From: an uncultured Pelagibacteraceae bacterium
Lineage (GTDB): Bacteria; Pseudomonadota; Alphaproteobacteria; Pelagibacterales; Pelagibacteraceae
Direction: 5' to 3'
Assembly: GCA_902628635.1 (NCBI GenBank)
Contig: CACONQ010000001.1
Coordinates: forward strand, 62,001 to 126,000
DNA length: 64,000 bases
Shown here one piece after another: positions 16,430 to 25,490 of this stretch. The number at the start of each line of letters is the position of its first letter. The stretch's first letter is position 1. Below the pieces are notes generated by a model. That model did not search any database. It was given only the letters and a program-made list of their open reading frames with translations, and was not told where the DNA came from. A program made the position numbers and the translations under genes.

Positions 16430-16666
16430 ATGAAGTTTATTATTATAAAAATAATTAAAATCTATAAGTTATTTATATCTCCATACATTGGTAATAATTG
16501 TAGATACCTTCCAACATGCTCGGATTATTTTATTGATTGTTTAAATGAGTTTGGACTTTTTAAAGGTTTTTTTCTGGGTTTAAAAAGAGTTTTATCATGC
16601 CATCCAATTAAATTTCTTGGGGGTGGTCAAGGGTTTGATCCAGTAAAAAGAAAGAAAGTTAAATAA
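16430..16666 (+). CDS. yidD: Membrane protein insertion efficiency factor YidD
   Basis: A 78-residue amphipathic protein. Family motifs: YKLFISPYIGNNCRYLPTCS with the conserved Cys, YFIDCLNEFG, LKRVLSCHPIKFLGGGQGFDPV. It is thought to aid YidC-dependent insertion at the inner membrane and lies 2 nt before yidC. Confidence 0.95.
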   Translation: MKFIIIKIIKIYKLFISPYIGNNCRYLPTCSDYFIDCLNEFGLFKGFFLGLKRVLSCHPIKFLGGGQGFDPVKRKKVK

Positions 16667-16668
16667 TT

Positions 16669-18345
16669 ATGGACTCAAAAAATGTAATTGCAGCAATTTC
16701 ATTGAGTGCAGCTGTAATAATTTTATATTCTCTTTTCTTTGCACCAAGTCCGCAGGAACTTAATAAAATAAATAAAGATAACGTTAAAAATGAATTAAGT
16801 TCTGAAACTCCTATGCTTGAGGAAAATAATAAGTTAACTGAAGTATCAAGGATAGATGCTTTAAATTTAAATAAAAGATTTAGTTTCAAAAATAAACAGA
16901 TGACAGGATCAATATCATTAATAGGTGGAGTTATTGATGATTTAACTTTTGAAAACTACACGCAGACACTCAATGGAAACGATAAAATTGTATTATTAAA
17001 TCCAAAACAAGTTAAAAACGGTTACTTTGTTGAGACAGGATGGGTAACAAATAATAAAAATATAGATATTCCTAATTCCAAAACAGAGTGGAGTATTAGT
17101 GGTAATAATAAACTTACACCAAATAATCCTGTTACATTGGTTTGGAAAAATAATCAAAATTTAGAATTTCAAAAAACTTTCAATATTGATGATAATTTTC
17201 TATTTAATGTTGACCAAAAAATCATTAATAAATCTGAAAAAATATTTAATTTCTATCCATATGGCCAGATCATAAGAAATGAAGCTCCAGATGTTACAAA
17301 TTTTTATATCCTGCATGAGGGACTTATAGGTGTTTTTGATGAAGAACTTGTTGAAGAGGATTACGATGATATTGTAGATAAAAAATTTTCAAGAAATGCA
17401 GATCAAGGTTGGTTTGGAATTACTGATAAGTACTGGATCACAACACTTATACCAGATAACAACAAAGAATTTAGATCAGACTTTGATTTTAAAAATAAAT
17501 TTAGAGCTAGCTACATAGAAACCGAGCCAATGGAAATTGATGCAAATAGTACTATTACAAGTAATACGAATATAATTATCGCAGCTAAAGAAGTAAATAT
17601 AATTGATGGTTATGCTGAAAGTTTAAAAATAAATAAGTTTGATTTAGCAATTGACTGGGGTTGGTTTTATTTTTTTACAAAAAATTTCTTTTTCGCTATT
17701 GATTATTTTTTCAAGCTAACTGGTAATTTTGGTATTGCAATTGTATTAATAACAATTTGTATAAGAGTCGTTTTCTTTCCACTTGCAAATTACTCGTTTA
17801 GATCGATGGCAAAAATGAAAGTCCTTCAACCTGAGATGACCAGATTAAAAGAGCTTCACAAAGACGATAAGATGAAATTGCAACAGGCTATGATGGCTTT
17901 GTATAAAAAAGAGGGAGTTAATCCTGTTTCTGGTTGTTTACCTATTTTTATACAAATACCTTTCTTTTTTGCCATTTATAAAGTTTTATTTGTTACACTC
18001 GAAATGAGACATCAACCATTTTTTGGATGGATTAAAGATTTATCAGAGCGCGATCCAACTTCAATTTTTAATTTATTTGGATTAATACCCTGGGACCCAC
18101 CCTCTTTTTTAATAATTGGGATTTGGCCATGTTTAATGGGACTAACGATGTATTTACAACAAAAACTTAATCCAACTCCTCCTGACCCTATACAACAAAA
18201 AATATTTATGTTCTTTCCTTTGTTTTTAACAATAATTTTAGCTCCTTTTCCTTCAGGATTAGTTATTTATTGGACAATAAATAACGTGCTAACTATGGCT
18301 CAGCAGCTAGTTATTATGAAACAAACAAAAGTTAAAACTAATTAA
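16669..18345 (+). CDS. yidC: Membrane protein insertase YidC
   Basis: 558 residues. An N-terminal membrane anchor (VIAAISLSAAVIILYSLFF) is followed by a periplasmic P1 beta-sandwich domain (~residues 55-340) and a C-terminal five-helix insertase core starting near FGIAIVLITICIRVVFFPL, which contains the conserved hydrophilic-groove Arg. The core also shows MKVLQPEMTRLKELHKDD and GCLPIFIQIPFFFAIYKVLF. The large P1 domain marks it as the Gram-negative form. It inserts inner-membrane proteins alone or with SecYEG. Confidence 0.97.
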   Translation: MDSKNVIAAISLSAAVIILYSLFFAPSPQELNKINKDNVKNELSSETPMLEENNKLTEVSRIDALNLNKRFSFKNKQMTGSISLIGGVIDDLTFENYTQTLNGNDKIVLLNPKQVKNGYFVETGWVTNNKNIDIPNSKTEWSISGNNKLTPNNPVTLVWKNNQNLEFQKTFNIDDNFLFNVDQKIINKSEKIFNFYPYGQIIRNEAPDVTNFYILHEGLIGVFDEELVEEDYDDIVDKKFSRNADQGWFGITDKYWITTLIPDNNKEFRSDFDFKNKFRASYIETEPMEIDANSTITSNTNIIIAAKEVNIIDGYAESLKINKFDLAIDWGWFYFFTKNFFFAIDYFFKLTGNFGIAIVLITICIRVVFFPLANYSFRSMAKMKVLQPEMTRLKELHKDDKMKLQQAMMALYKKEGVNPVSGCLPIFIQIPFFFAIYKVLFVTLEMRHQPFFGWIKDLSERDPTSIFNLFGLIPWDPPSFLIIGIWPCLMGLTMYLQQKLNPTPPDPIQQKIFMFFPLFLTIILAPFPSGLVIYWTINNVLTMAQQLVIMKQTKVKTN

Positions 18346-18350
18346 AATTG

Positions 18351-19199
18351 ATGGATCTCCAAAAAATTTTACCTGAGGCAGGACCTCCAGCTGACCAAGT
18401 ATCAAAATATATTGCGAAGTATAAAAATGATTTAATAGTCATTAAATATGGAGGAAATGTTTTTATAGATAGAGAAATATTTAATAACTTTATTGAGGAT
18501 ATAAGTATTCTCAGCAAACTAGGTATTTCAATAGTTATAATTCACGGTGGAGGACCAAGAATAAAAAGAGAGCTTGATAAATCAAATATTGAGTCAAAAT
18601 TTATTAGAGGTTTAAGAGTAACTAGTGAAAAAATTATAAATATTGTTGAAAAAGTCTTGATCGAATTTAATAAAGATATTGTATCTTCATTAAGTGAAAA
18701 GGGAATCAAAGCGATATCTTTAAACACCCAAGAAAATAATGTAATTAATGTTGTGCCTGAGTCTGAAGAGCTAGGTTTTGTTGGGATACCTGATAAAATT
18801 AACGTTGATATAATTAAAAATAAAATTAATCAGAAATTAATTCCGGTTATTTCTCCTCTAGGGTTAGGAAAGAATAATCAATCATATAATATTAATGGAG
18901 ATAATGCTGCTGGAGCTATCGCCAAATCTTTAAAATCTAGAAGACTACTATTGATGACTAATGTCGAAGGAGTATTAAACAAAAATAGCAAATTGATAAA
19001 TGAAATTTCGTCTTTAGAGATTACAGACATGATAAAAGATGGAACTATTACTGAAGGAATGATTCCTAAAATCAATACCTGTCTAGATGCAATTAATAAT
19101 GGTGTAACTGCTGTTGCAATTATTGATGGAAGAAAAAAACACTCTGTATTATTTGAAATTTTCTCCGACAAAGGTTCAGGAACATTAATTCGAAAATGA
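18351..19199 (+). CDS. argB: Acetylglutamate kinase
   Basis: Phosphorylates N-acetylglutamate in arginine synthesis. The track starts at a TTG; the adjacent ATG at 18351 gives 282 residues beginning MDLQKILPEAGPPADQ. Markers: VIKYGGNVFI, VIIHGGGPRIKREL, NINGDNAAGAIAKSL, LLMTNVEGVLNKNSKL and TEGMIPKINTCLDAI (the Gly-Met-x-x-Lys binding the substrate). It sits 5 nt after yidC, without the engB gene often found between them in alphaproteobacteria. Confidence 0.95.
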   Translation: MDLQKILPEAGPPADQVSKYIAKYKNDLIVIKYGGNVFIDREIFNNFIEDISILSKLGISIVIIHGGGPRIKRELDKSNIESKFIRGLRVTSEKIINIVEKVLIEFNKDIVSSLSEKGIKAISLNTQENNVINVVPESEELGFVGIPDKINVDIIKNKINQKLIPVISPLGLGKNNQSYNINGDNAAGAIAKSLKSRRLLLMTNVEGVLNKNSKLINEISSLEITDMIKDGTITEGMIPKINTCLDAINNGVTAVAIIDGRKKHSVLFEIFSDKGSGTLIRK

Positions 19200-19885
19200 A
19201 TTTAAAAGATAAAAAATACCTTTTGCTTGATCTTGATGGTGTTTGTTATGGAAAACATAATAACTATTCTTTAGAAAAAGTTTTTGGTCAGGTTTCAAAA
19301 AGAATGACAAAATTTATATCTGAAAGACTTAAAATAAATATGAATGATGCCAAAGAATTACAAACCAATTATTTTTACAAATATAATACCAGTTTAAATG
19401 GCCTAATGATACATCATGATATACCCCCTGAAGAATTTTTATCTTATGTTCACTCTATTGATTTAAGTTTTATGAAAGAAGATAAGATTATGAGAAATGA
19501 GTTAGTGCAATTAGATATGGAAAAATTTATTTTTACCAATGGTAGTGCAGAACATGCAAAAAATATATTAACCCATCTCGGAGTATATGATTTATTTGGA
19601 AGAGATAAAATTTTTGATATTCAGGATGCAGGGTATGTTCCAAAGCCTGAAGCAAAAACTTTCGATTTAATGGTAAAAAAATTTGGCATTAATCCAAATG
19701 AAACTATCTACATTGAAGATATTGCCAAGAATCTGAGTATTGGTCATGAAAGAGGATGTACAACTGTTTGGTTGATTAATGACGAGCATTTTGGAAAGAT
19801 GGACTCTGATAAAGATTATATTTCCCACAAAATTGAAAATCTGTCTTTATTTCTTAAAGAAATAAGGTTATTAAAAAGTAAATAA
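19196..19885 (+). CDS. HAD-superfamily pyrimidine 5'-nucleotidase-like hydrolase
   Basis: 229 residues with HAD motifs in order: motif I LLLDLDGVCYG, motif II FIFTNGSAEHA, the Lys of motif III within YVPKPEAKTF, and motif IV YIEDIAKNLSIG. The cap domain is helical (MTKFISERLKINMND...), as in the yeast SDT1/alphaproteobacterial pyrimidine 5'-nucleotidase family, often found next to argB and dapD in alphaproteobacteria. Dephosphorylation of nucleotide monophosphates is the family expectation; the substrate is unproven. It overlaps argB by 4 nt. Confidence 0.82.
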   Translation: MNLKDKKYLLLDLDGVCYGKHNNYSLEKVFGQVSKRMTKFISERLKINMNDAKELQTNYFYKYNTSLNGLMIHHDIPPEEFLSYVHSIDLSFMKEDKIMRNELVQLDMEKFIFTNGSAEHAKNILTHLGVYDLFGRDKIFDIQDAGYVPKPEAKTFDLMVKKFGINPNETIYIEDIAKNLSIGHERGCTTVWLINDEHFGKMDSDKDYISHKIENLSLFLKEIRLLKSK

Positions 19886-19891
19886 ATTGTT

Positions 19892-20719
19892 ATGACATTA
19901 GAAAAAATTATAAATGACGCTTGGGAGAAAAAAGACCAAATAAACCAAAACTCAGATCAATCGATTAAAGATGCTATAAATCAAGTTATAAAGGATTTAG
20001 ATAGCGGTAAAGCTAGAGTTGCTGAAAAAATTAATGGAGAATGGAAAACTCATCAACATCTTAAAAAAGCTATCATGCTAAGTTTTAGAATATACCCCAT
20101 GGAAAACCTAAATGGCCCTTACAGTAGCTGGTATGACAAATCACATTTATTGAAAGGTAAAACAGCAGGATGGTCAAAAGAGGACCATGAAAAAGCTGGC
20201 TTTAGAATGGTTCCTAATTCTCCGGTTAGGAAAGGATCGTTTGTTGGTAAAAATGCTGTGTTAATGCCATGTTATGTAAATATTGGAGCATATATTGATG
20301 AGGGAACAATGATAGACACATTTGCAAGAGCGGGTAGCTGCTGTCAAATTGGAAAAAATTGTCATATTTCAGCTGGATCAGGAGTTGGTGGAGTTTTAGA
20401 ACCAGCACAAGCTTTGCCTACAATAATCGAGGACAATGTTTTTCTTGGAGCTATGTCAGAAGTAGTTGAAGGAGTTATTGTTGGAGAGGGTTCAGTTTTA
20501 AGTATGGGTATGTATATTGGTCAATCAACCAAGATTGTAGATCGAAAAACAGGAAAAATTACTTATGGAAAAATACCACCTTACTCGGTAGTTGTTCCAG
20601 GTTCATTGCCTGATAAAAATAATCCATCTGCTCCATCTTTATATTGTGCTGTAATAATAAAACAGGTTGATGAGAAAACTAGATCGAAAACATCTATTAA
20701 TGATCTATTAAGAGATTAA
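19892..20719 (+). CDS. dapD: 2,3,4,5-tetrahydropyridine-2,6-dicarboxylate N-succinyltransferase
   Basis: Succinyl-CoA-dependent step of the lysine/DAP pathway. The 275-residue protein has an N-terminal helical domain, then a left-handed beta-helix of hexapeptide repeats ([54 protein letters not shown]) and [20 protein letters not shown]. It is followed 2 nt later by dapE, the enzyme acting two steps downstream on the succinylated intermediate, so the succinylase branch is co-encoded. Confidence 0.96.
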   Translation: MTLEKIINDAWEKKDQINQNSDQSIKDAINQVIKDLDSGKARVAEKINGEWKTHQHLKKAIMLSFRIYPMENLNGPYSSWYDKSHLLKGKTAGWSKEDHEKAGFRMVPNSPVRKGSFVGKNAVLMPCYVNIGAYIDEGTMIDTFARAGSCCQIGKNCHISAGSGVGGVLEPAQALPTIIEDNVFLGAMSEVVEGVIVGEGSVLSMGMYIGQSTKIVDRKTGKITYGKIPPYSVVVPGSLPDKNNPSAPSLYCAVIIKQVDEKTRSKTSINDLLRD

Positions 20720-20721
20720 AA

Positions 20722-21879
20722 ATGAAAATTTTAAATGAGTTACAATTAGCAAAAGAGCTAATTAAATTTCCTTCAATCACTCCGGTTGATGCAGGTGTAA
20801 TGAAGTTTTTAGAAAAAAATTTGAAAAAACTTGGTTTCAAAACTAAAATAATAGAATTTAAAGAAAAAGGTTTTCAACCTGTTAAAAATTTATATGCAAA
20901 ATTAGGTACTAAAGAACCAAATTTATGTTATGCAGGTCACTTGGATGTAGTGCCTCCAGGAAATATAAAAGATTGGACAATAAAACCGTTTAGCCCATCA
21001 GTAAAAAAAGGCTATTTGATTGGAAGAGGTGCAAACGATATGAAAGGCTCTATAGCAGCGTTTGTTTCTGCTGTAAGTACTTTTTTATCAAAAAATAATA
21101 AATTTAATGGATCAATTAGTTTGCTAATTACAGGCGACGAAGAAGGTGATGCAATCAATGGTACGAGAAAAGTAGTTGAATATTTAAAAAAAAAAAGAGA
21201 GAAAATTAATTTTTGTTTAGTTGGGGAACCAACAAATCCAAATGTATTGGGTGAGATGATAAAAATTGGTCGTAGAGGCAGTTTGACTGGTAAATTAACT
21301 ATATTGGGTCTACAAGGTCACGTAGCGTATCCACATAGAGCAAATAACCCTTCAACAATAATTGTCAAAATTTTAAAGGAATTAAAAGAGATAAGATTTG
21401 ATAAAGGTACAAAAAATTTTCAACCTACAAATCTAGAAGTGACTAAAATAAATATAAATAATACCGCTGACAATGTTATACCAGCAGAAGCTGAGGCAAC
21501 ATTTAATATAAGATTTAACAATAAGCATTCTTCTAAATCTTTAAAAAAAAGACTTAATACAATTTTCAAAAAAATAAGTAAAAAACATAAATCTAAATTT
21601 AAAATTGAGTATAGGGTTTCAGGTGAAGCTTTTTTGACTAAGCCTAACAAGACAACATTTATGGTTCAAAATGTAATAAAAAAAATTACTAAAATTAAGC
21701 CAAAATTGTCCACCACAGGTGGGACTTCGGACCTACGTTTTATAAAAGCTATATGTCCTGGTCTTGAATTTGGTTTGGTTGGTAAAACGATGCACAAAGT
21801 AGACGAGGCAGTATCTTTGAAAGATTTGAAAAAACTGACCAAGATTTATTTAAATATTTTACAAAATTATTTTAAGTGA
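20722..21879 (+). CDS. dapE: Succinyl-diaminopimelate desuccinylase
   Basis: Di-zinc M20-family amidohydrolase releasing LL-DAP. Metal ligands and catalytic residues are visible: AGHLDVVPPG (His and Asp), GRGANDMKGSIAAF (bridging Asp), TGDEEGDAINGT (catalytic Glu pair), LVGEPT and a C-terminal GLVGKTMHKVDEAV (His ligand). The dimerisation domain is inserted around residues 185-295. 385 residues. The GTGA overlap with the next gene couples their translation. Confidence 0.95.
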   Translation: MKILNELQLAKELIKFPSITPVDAGVMKFLEKNLKKLGFKTKIIEFKEKGFQPVKNLYAKLGTKEPNLCYAGHLDVVPPGNIKDWTIKPFSPSVKKGYLIGRGANDMKGSIAAFVSAVSTFLSKNNKFNGSISLLITGDEEGDAINGTRKVVEYLKKKREKINFCLVGEPTNPNVLGEMIKIGRRGSLTGKLTILGLQGHVAYPHRANNPSTIIVKILKELKEIRFDKGTKNFQPTNLEVTKININNTADNVIPAEAEATFNIRFNNKHSSKSLKKRLNTIFKKISKKHKSKFKIEYRVSGEAFLTKPNKTTFMVQNVIKKITKIKPKLSTTGGTSDLRFIKAICPGLEFGLVGKTMHKVDEAVSLKDLKKLTKIYLNILQNYFK

Positions 21880-22799
21880 AGACTGCAATCATTAGCTCTG
21901 ACTCTTATGAAAAACATATCACAGGAGATGGTCACCCTGAACAACCAAAAAGGGTGATTGCAATTAAAGAAAAATTAAAGAAGAGAAAGGATCTAATATG
22001 GGAAAAACCAGACAAAGTGCCAGAAGAAATTTTATCAATGACTCATTCAAAAGACTACATTGAAAATTTAAAAAATTCCTTCCCGCAAAAAGGTCTTAAA
22101 TTCTTAGATGGGGATACAGTTGTATCACCTGATAGCAAAGATGCTGTTTTTGATGCAGCAGGTTCAACAATTAGAGCAATAGATGGCATAGAAAATAATC
22201 AATTTAAAAATGCTTTTTGTTTAGCGAGACCACCCGGACATCATGCTGAAAAAAATAAAGCTATGGGATTTTGTTGTATTTCAAATGCAGGTGTCGCAAC
22301 GAACTATTTAATAAATAAATACAAATACAAAAAAATTGCTTGTGTTGATTTTGATGTTCACTGGGGGAATGGAAATTATGATGTTATGCGAGGTAATAAA
22401 AATTCTTTATATATTTCTACTCACCAACATCCTTTTTACCCAGGAGGCGGGACAGATAAAGATAAGGGGGACTTTAACAACTCTTTAAATATCCCTTTGC
22501 CTGCTGGTACTAACTCTGAGGAATACTTTAATGCTTTTGATAGAGTTTTAGAAAGGTTGGTAAGATACAAACCCGACTTTCTTTTGTTTTCTGCAGGCTT
22601 TGACGCACATAAAGACGATCCCCTGGCACAGTTTGAGTTAAGCTCAAAAGATTTTTATGAAATAACGAAAAGAACATTAATTGCAACTAACAAATTTACT
22701 AATGGAAAAGTTGTTTCTATTTTAGAGGGAGGATATGACTTAAACGCACTTGCTGAAAGTGCTAACGAGCATGTTAACGCACTTTTAGAATTTTGTTGA
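21876..22799 (+). CDS. Histone deacetylase family (acetoin-utilisation-type) hydrolase
   Basis: 307 residues of the arginase/deacetylase fold. Zinc and catalytic motifs: DGHPEQPKR at the N-terminus, RPPGHHAEKNKAMGFC with the His-His charge relay, VDFDVHWGNGNYD with zinc ligands Asp and His, SAGFDAHKDDPLAQ with the third Asp, and LEGGYDLNALAES. Bacterial homologs act on acetylated small amines or proteins; the substrate here is unknown. The start codon is GTG overlapping the dapE stop. A SET-domain gene follows within 30 nt. Confidence 0.9.
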   Translation: MKTAIISSDSYEKHITGDGHPEQPKRVIAIKEKLKKRKDLIWEKPDKVPEEILSMTHSKDYIENLKNSFPQKGLKFLDGDTVVSPDSKDAVFDAAGSTIRAIDGIENNQFKNAFCLARPPGHHAEKNKAMGFCCISNAGVATNYLINKYKYKKIACVDFDVHWGNGNYDVMRGNKNSLYISTHQHPFYPGGGTDKDKGDFNNSLNIPLPAGTNSEEYFNAFDRVLERLVRYKPDFLLFSAGFDAHKDDPLAQFELSSKDFYEITKRTLIATNKFTNGKVVSILEGGYDLNALAESANEHVNALLEFC

Positions 22800-22829
22800 T
22801 TAAATAAATATTCTTAATAGATAAGACAC

Positions 22830-23300
22830 ATGAAGCTATATAAAGTTATAAAATCAAATATAGATAAAAAGGGATTAGTTGCAGCTAAAAATATTAAATC
22901 TGGAACTAGAATAATTCGCTATAAAGGAAAAATAATTTCAAATAAACAAGTTGAAGAAAATCCAAAATTTGACAACACTAAGGACATTTATTTGTTCGAT
23001 TTAAATAAAAAATTTTCTTTAGATGGAGATTTTTCTTGGAACACAGCAAGACTTATTAATCATTCGTGTAGTCCAAATTGTGAAGTTGAGGGTACTGGAT
23101 TTAAGATTTGGGTAACAGCAATTCGTGATATAAAAAAAAATGAGGAACTTACGTATGACTATGGATTTAGCTATGACTCTGATTATAAACAATTTCCTTG
23201 CAAATGTAGATCTAAAAATTGTTGTGGATATATAGTACGAGAAGAAAGTCGATGGAGAATAAACAAAAAATATAAGAAGAGCTTAAGAATTAGTAGATAA
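22830..23300 (+). CDS. SET domain protein (putative lysine methyltransferase)
   Basis: 156 residues forming nearly a complete stand-alone SET domain: KGLVAAKNIKSGTRIIRYKG (SET-N), the pseudoknot pair ARLINHSCSPNCEVEG and NEELTYDYGFSYDSD carrying the SAM-binding NHS and the catalytic Tyr, then a Cys-rich post-SET CKCRSKNCCGYIV that would bind zinc together with CSPNC. Target unknown; ribosomal or other lysine-rich proteins are possible in bacteria. It is 30 nt downstream of the deacetylase-family gene on the same strand, and its end overlaps the convergent truA by 11 nt. Confidence 0.88.
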   Translation: MKLYKVIKSNIDKKGLVAAKNIKSGTRIIRYKGKIISNKQVEENPKFDNTKDIYLFDLNKKFSLDGDFSWNTARLINHSCSPNCEVEGTGFKIWVTAIRDIKKNEELTYDYGFSYDSDYKQFPCKCRSKNCCGYIVREESRWRINKKYKKSLRISR

Positions 23301-24030
23301 CCTTTTCCAGAAATAATCCATACGGTGGTGCTGGTGGAGCACACAATTTTCTTTTCTTTGAAACTAAAACAGCTTTAAATTTTTTTATATTCCATTTTTT
23401 TTCTCCTAAAACTTTCAAACATCCAACCATAGATCTTACCTGTTGTTGTAAAAAAGACTTAGATTTGAATTTTATCACGATCAAATTTTTACTTTTTTTT
23501 ACTTTGACATAATTCATGGTTTTAATTGGACTTTTTGCTGAGCATGTAGAGGCTCTGAAAGTAGAGAAGTCTTTTTTTCCCTCTAATAACTTTGCTCCTT
23601 TTTTCATTGTTTGAATATCTATTTTATTTTTAATGTGCCATCCTCTATTCATGAAAATTGATGGATTACTCTCTCTATTAAATATTATATATTTATAAAT
23701 CCTAAATTTAGCCGAATATCTTGCGTGAAAATCATTTTTTTTTTTTATTATTGAAATAATTGAAATTAACTTTTTTTTTAAAAAGTAATTCAGAGAATTT
23801 AATAACTTTTTTTTATTATTAATAATTTTAGTAGTTTCAAAATGTGCTGATTGCTCTAATGCATGCACCCCAGCATCAGTTCGCCCAGCTCCTATCAATT
23901 TAACTTGTGATTTAAGTAACCTAGATAGTATTATTTCAATAGTTTTTTGAACAGAATTTCCTTTTTTTTGTGTTTGCCATCCAATAAATTTTGTGCCCTC
24001 ATACTCTATCAATATTTGGTATCTATACAT
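23290..24030 (-). CDS. truA: tRNA pseudouridine synthase A
   Basis: Makes pseudouridine at positions 38-40 of tRNAs. 246 residues; the catalytic Asp lies in GAGRTDAGVHALEQ, with YEGTKFIGWQ at the N-terminus and FLQQQVRSMVGCL and a Pro-rich CAPPAPPYGLFL near the C-terminus. It overlaps fmt by 8 nt; def-fmt-truA is a common alphaproteobacterial order. Confidence 0.96.
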   Translation of the reverse strand: MYRYQILIEYEGTKFIGWQTQKKGNSVQKTIEIILSRLLKSQVKLIGAGRTDAGVHALEQSAHFETTKIINNKKKLLNSLNYFLKKKLISIISIIKKKNDFHARYSAKFRIYKYIIFNRESNPSIFMNRGWHIKNKIDIQTMKKGAKLLEGKKDFSTFRASTCSAKSPIKTMNYVKVKKSKNLIVIKFKSKSFLQQQVRSMVGCLKVLGEKKWNIKKFKAVLVSKKRKLCAPPAPPYGLFLEKVIY

Positions 24031-24943
24031 TGTTTAAAAAAAGACCTTTTTTAATTTGAGAGCCTAATAAGAATTCTGCTGTTTTTTGAGGCTTTTTTCC
24101 CTCTCTCTGTATCATCATGACTTTAATAGACTTTTCTTTACAAGCAATCTCCAAACTATCTCCAATAATTTCACCAGGCTTTCCACTCAGATTATTTAAT
24201 TCAGCTTTAAGAATTTTGTATCTAGCTCCTTGGAAGATAAAATGAGCACCATTTAATCCATTTATTTTTGCGATAACACTCTTTGCTGGTGTGTTCCAAT
24301 CAATACTACTCTCTTTTTTATTAATTTTTTTTGCATAAGTAGCCTTGCTGTGGTCTTGATCTTTAAATTTAGCTTTATCATCTAATATGTCATCGATATC
24401 ATCTAATATTTTTTCAACTGCTAAATCAGATAATTTTTCTGATAAATCATCTGAGCTATCCTTTTCATTGATATCAATTTCATAAGACTTACATACTGGA
24501 CCTTCATCTAATTGAGAATTAATTTTCATAATACTTATTCCAGTTTTTTTTTCTAAATTCATTATGGCTCTTTGAATTGGAGCAGCTCCTCTATATTTAG
24601 GAAGTAAAGACGCATGAATATTTATAAATCCTTTTTTTGTTAAATTTAAAAAACTTTCAGGAATGATTTGACCATATGCTATCACTAGGCACATATCAGC
24701 ATCTATATTTTTTAAATACTCATACTCTTCTTGATTATTCTTTAAAGTGACAGGTGTTCTAACTTCTAAACTCAAAGTTTCAGAAATTGAATGAACAGGA
24801 GATTTGGTTACTCTCATACCTCTATTAGATTTTTTTGGAGCTTGTGTATAAACAGTAGCTATGGGATATCCATTCTGATAAAGAGATTTTAATATTTTTA
24901 CAGCAAAAACAGACGTACCCATAAAAATAATTTTTTTAAGCAT
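24023..24943 (-). CDS. fmt: Methionyl-tRNA formyltransferase
   Basis: Formylates initiator Met-tRNA using 10-formyl-THF. I take the ATG at 24943 (MLKKIIFMGTSVFAV, one base after the def stop) over the track's TTG at 24952. Markers: CLVIAYGQIIP, the catalytic INIHASLLPKYRGAAPIQRAI and MKINSQLDEGPV; the C-terminal OB-type domain includes ARYKILKAEL. 306 residues, normal size. Confidence 0.95.
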   Translation of the reverse strand: MLKKIIFMGTSVFAVKILKSLYQNGYPIATVYTQAPKKSNRGMRVTKSPVHSISETLSLEVRTPVTLKNNQEEYEYLKNIDADMCLVIAYGQIIPESFLNLTKKGFINIHASLLPKYRGAAPIQRAIMNLEKKTGISIMKINSQLDEGPVCKSYEIDINEKDSSDDLSEKLSDLAVEKILDDIDDILDDKAKFKDQDHSKATYAKKINKKESSIDWNTPAKSVIAKINGLNGAHFIFQGARYKILKAELNNLSGKPGEIIGDSLEIACKEKSIKVMMIQREGKKPQKTAEFLLGSQIKKGLFLNNV

Positions 24944-24944
24944 T

Positions 24945-25469
24945 TCAAACAACTATTCTATCTGGGTCTTGTTTAGTTTTTGAAAGTTTTTTAATTATTA
25001 TATCTCTTTTAAGTTTCGATAAATAATCAATTATCAAACGACCATCCAAATGGTTTATTTCATGTTGAATACAAGTTGATAATAAATCATCACATTTAAT
25101 TTCTTTTTTTTTTCCATCTATATCAATATATTCAATCCAGCAAAGTTTTGGTCTTTCAATTTCTATAAAAGTATCTGGCAAACTAAGACAGCCCTCTTCA
25201 TAAACCGATTTTTCATCGCTTTGTTTTTTAATTACAGGATTTATAAAACATAAGGGGTCTTTTTTTTTCTCATCTTTGGATACATCTAAAACTATTATTC
25301 TTTTTGGTATACCTACTTGGATTGCTGCAAGACCAATTCCTTTATTGTGGTACATAGTTTCGAATAAATCCTTAATAAGTTTTTTTTCCTCCTTACCAAC
25401 GTTTTCTAATGGTGCAGATATTTTTCTTAAAGTTTCACTAGGAACAGTAATTATTTTTTTTAAGGGCAT
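24945..25469 (-). CDS. def: Peptide deformylase
   Basis: Metallo-peptidase removing the N-formyl group from nascent chains. The three family motifs are present: GIGLAAIQVG, EEGCLSLP and QHEINHLDG (HExxH metal site). 174 residues. It begins the def-fmt-truA run, pairing the enzymes that add and remove the formyl group. Confidence 0.97.
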   Translation of the reverse strand: MPLKKIITVPSETLRKISAPLENVGKEEKKLIKDLFETMYHNKGIGLAAIQVGIPKRIIVLDVSKDEKKKDPLCFINPVIKKQSDEKSVYEEGCLSLPDTFIEIERPKLCWIEYIDIDGKKKEIKCDDLLSTCIQHEINHLDGRLIIDYLSKLKRDIIIKKLSKTKQDPDRIVV

Positions 25470-25490
25470 AAATATATTGTATTATTAAAT

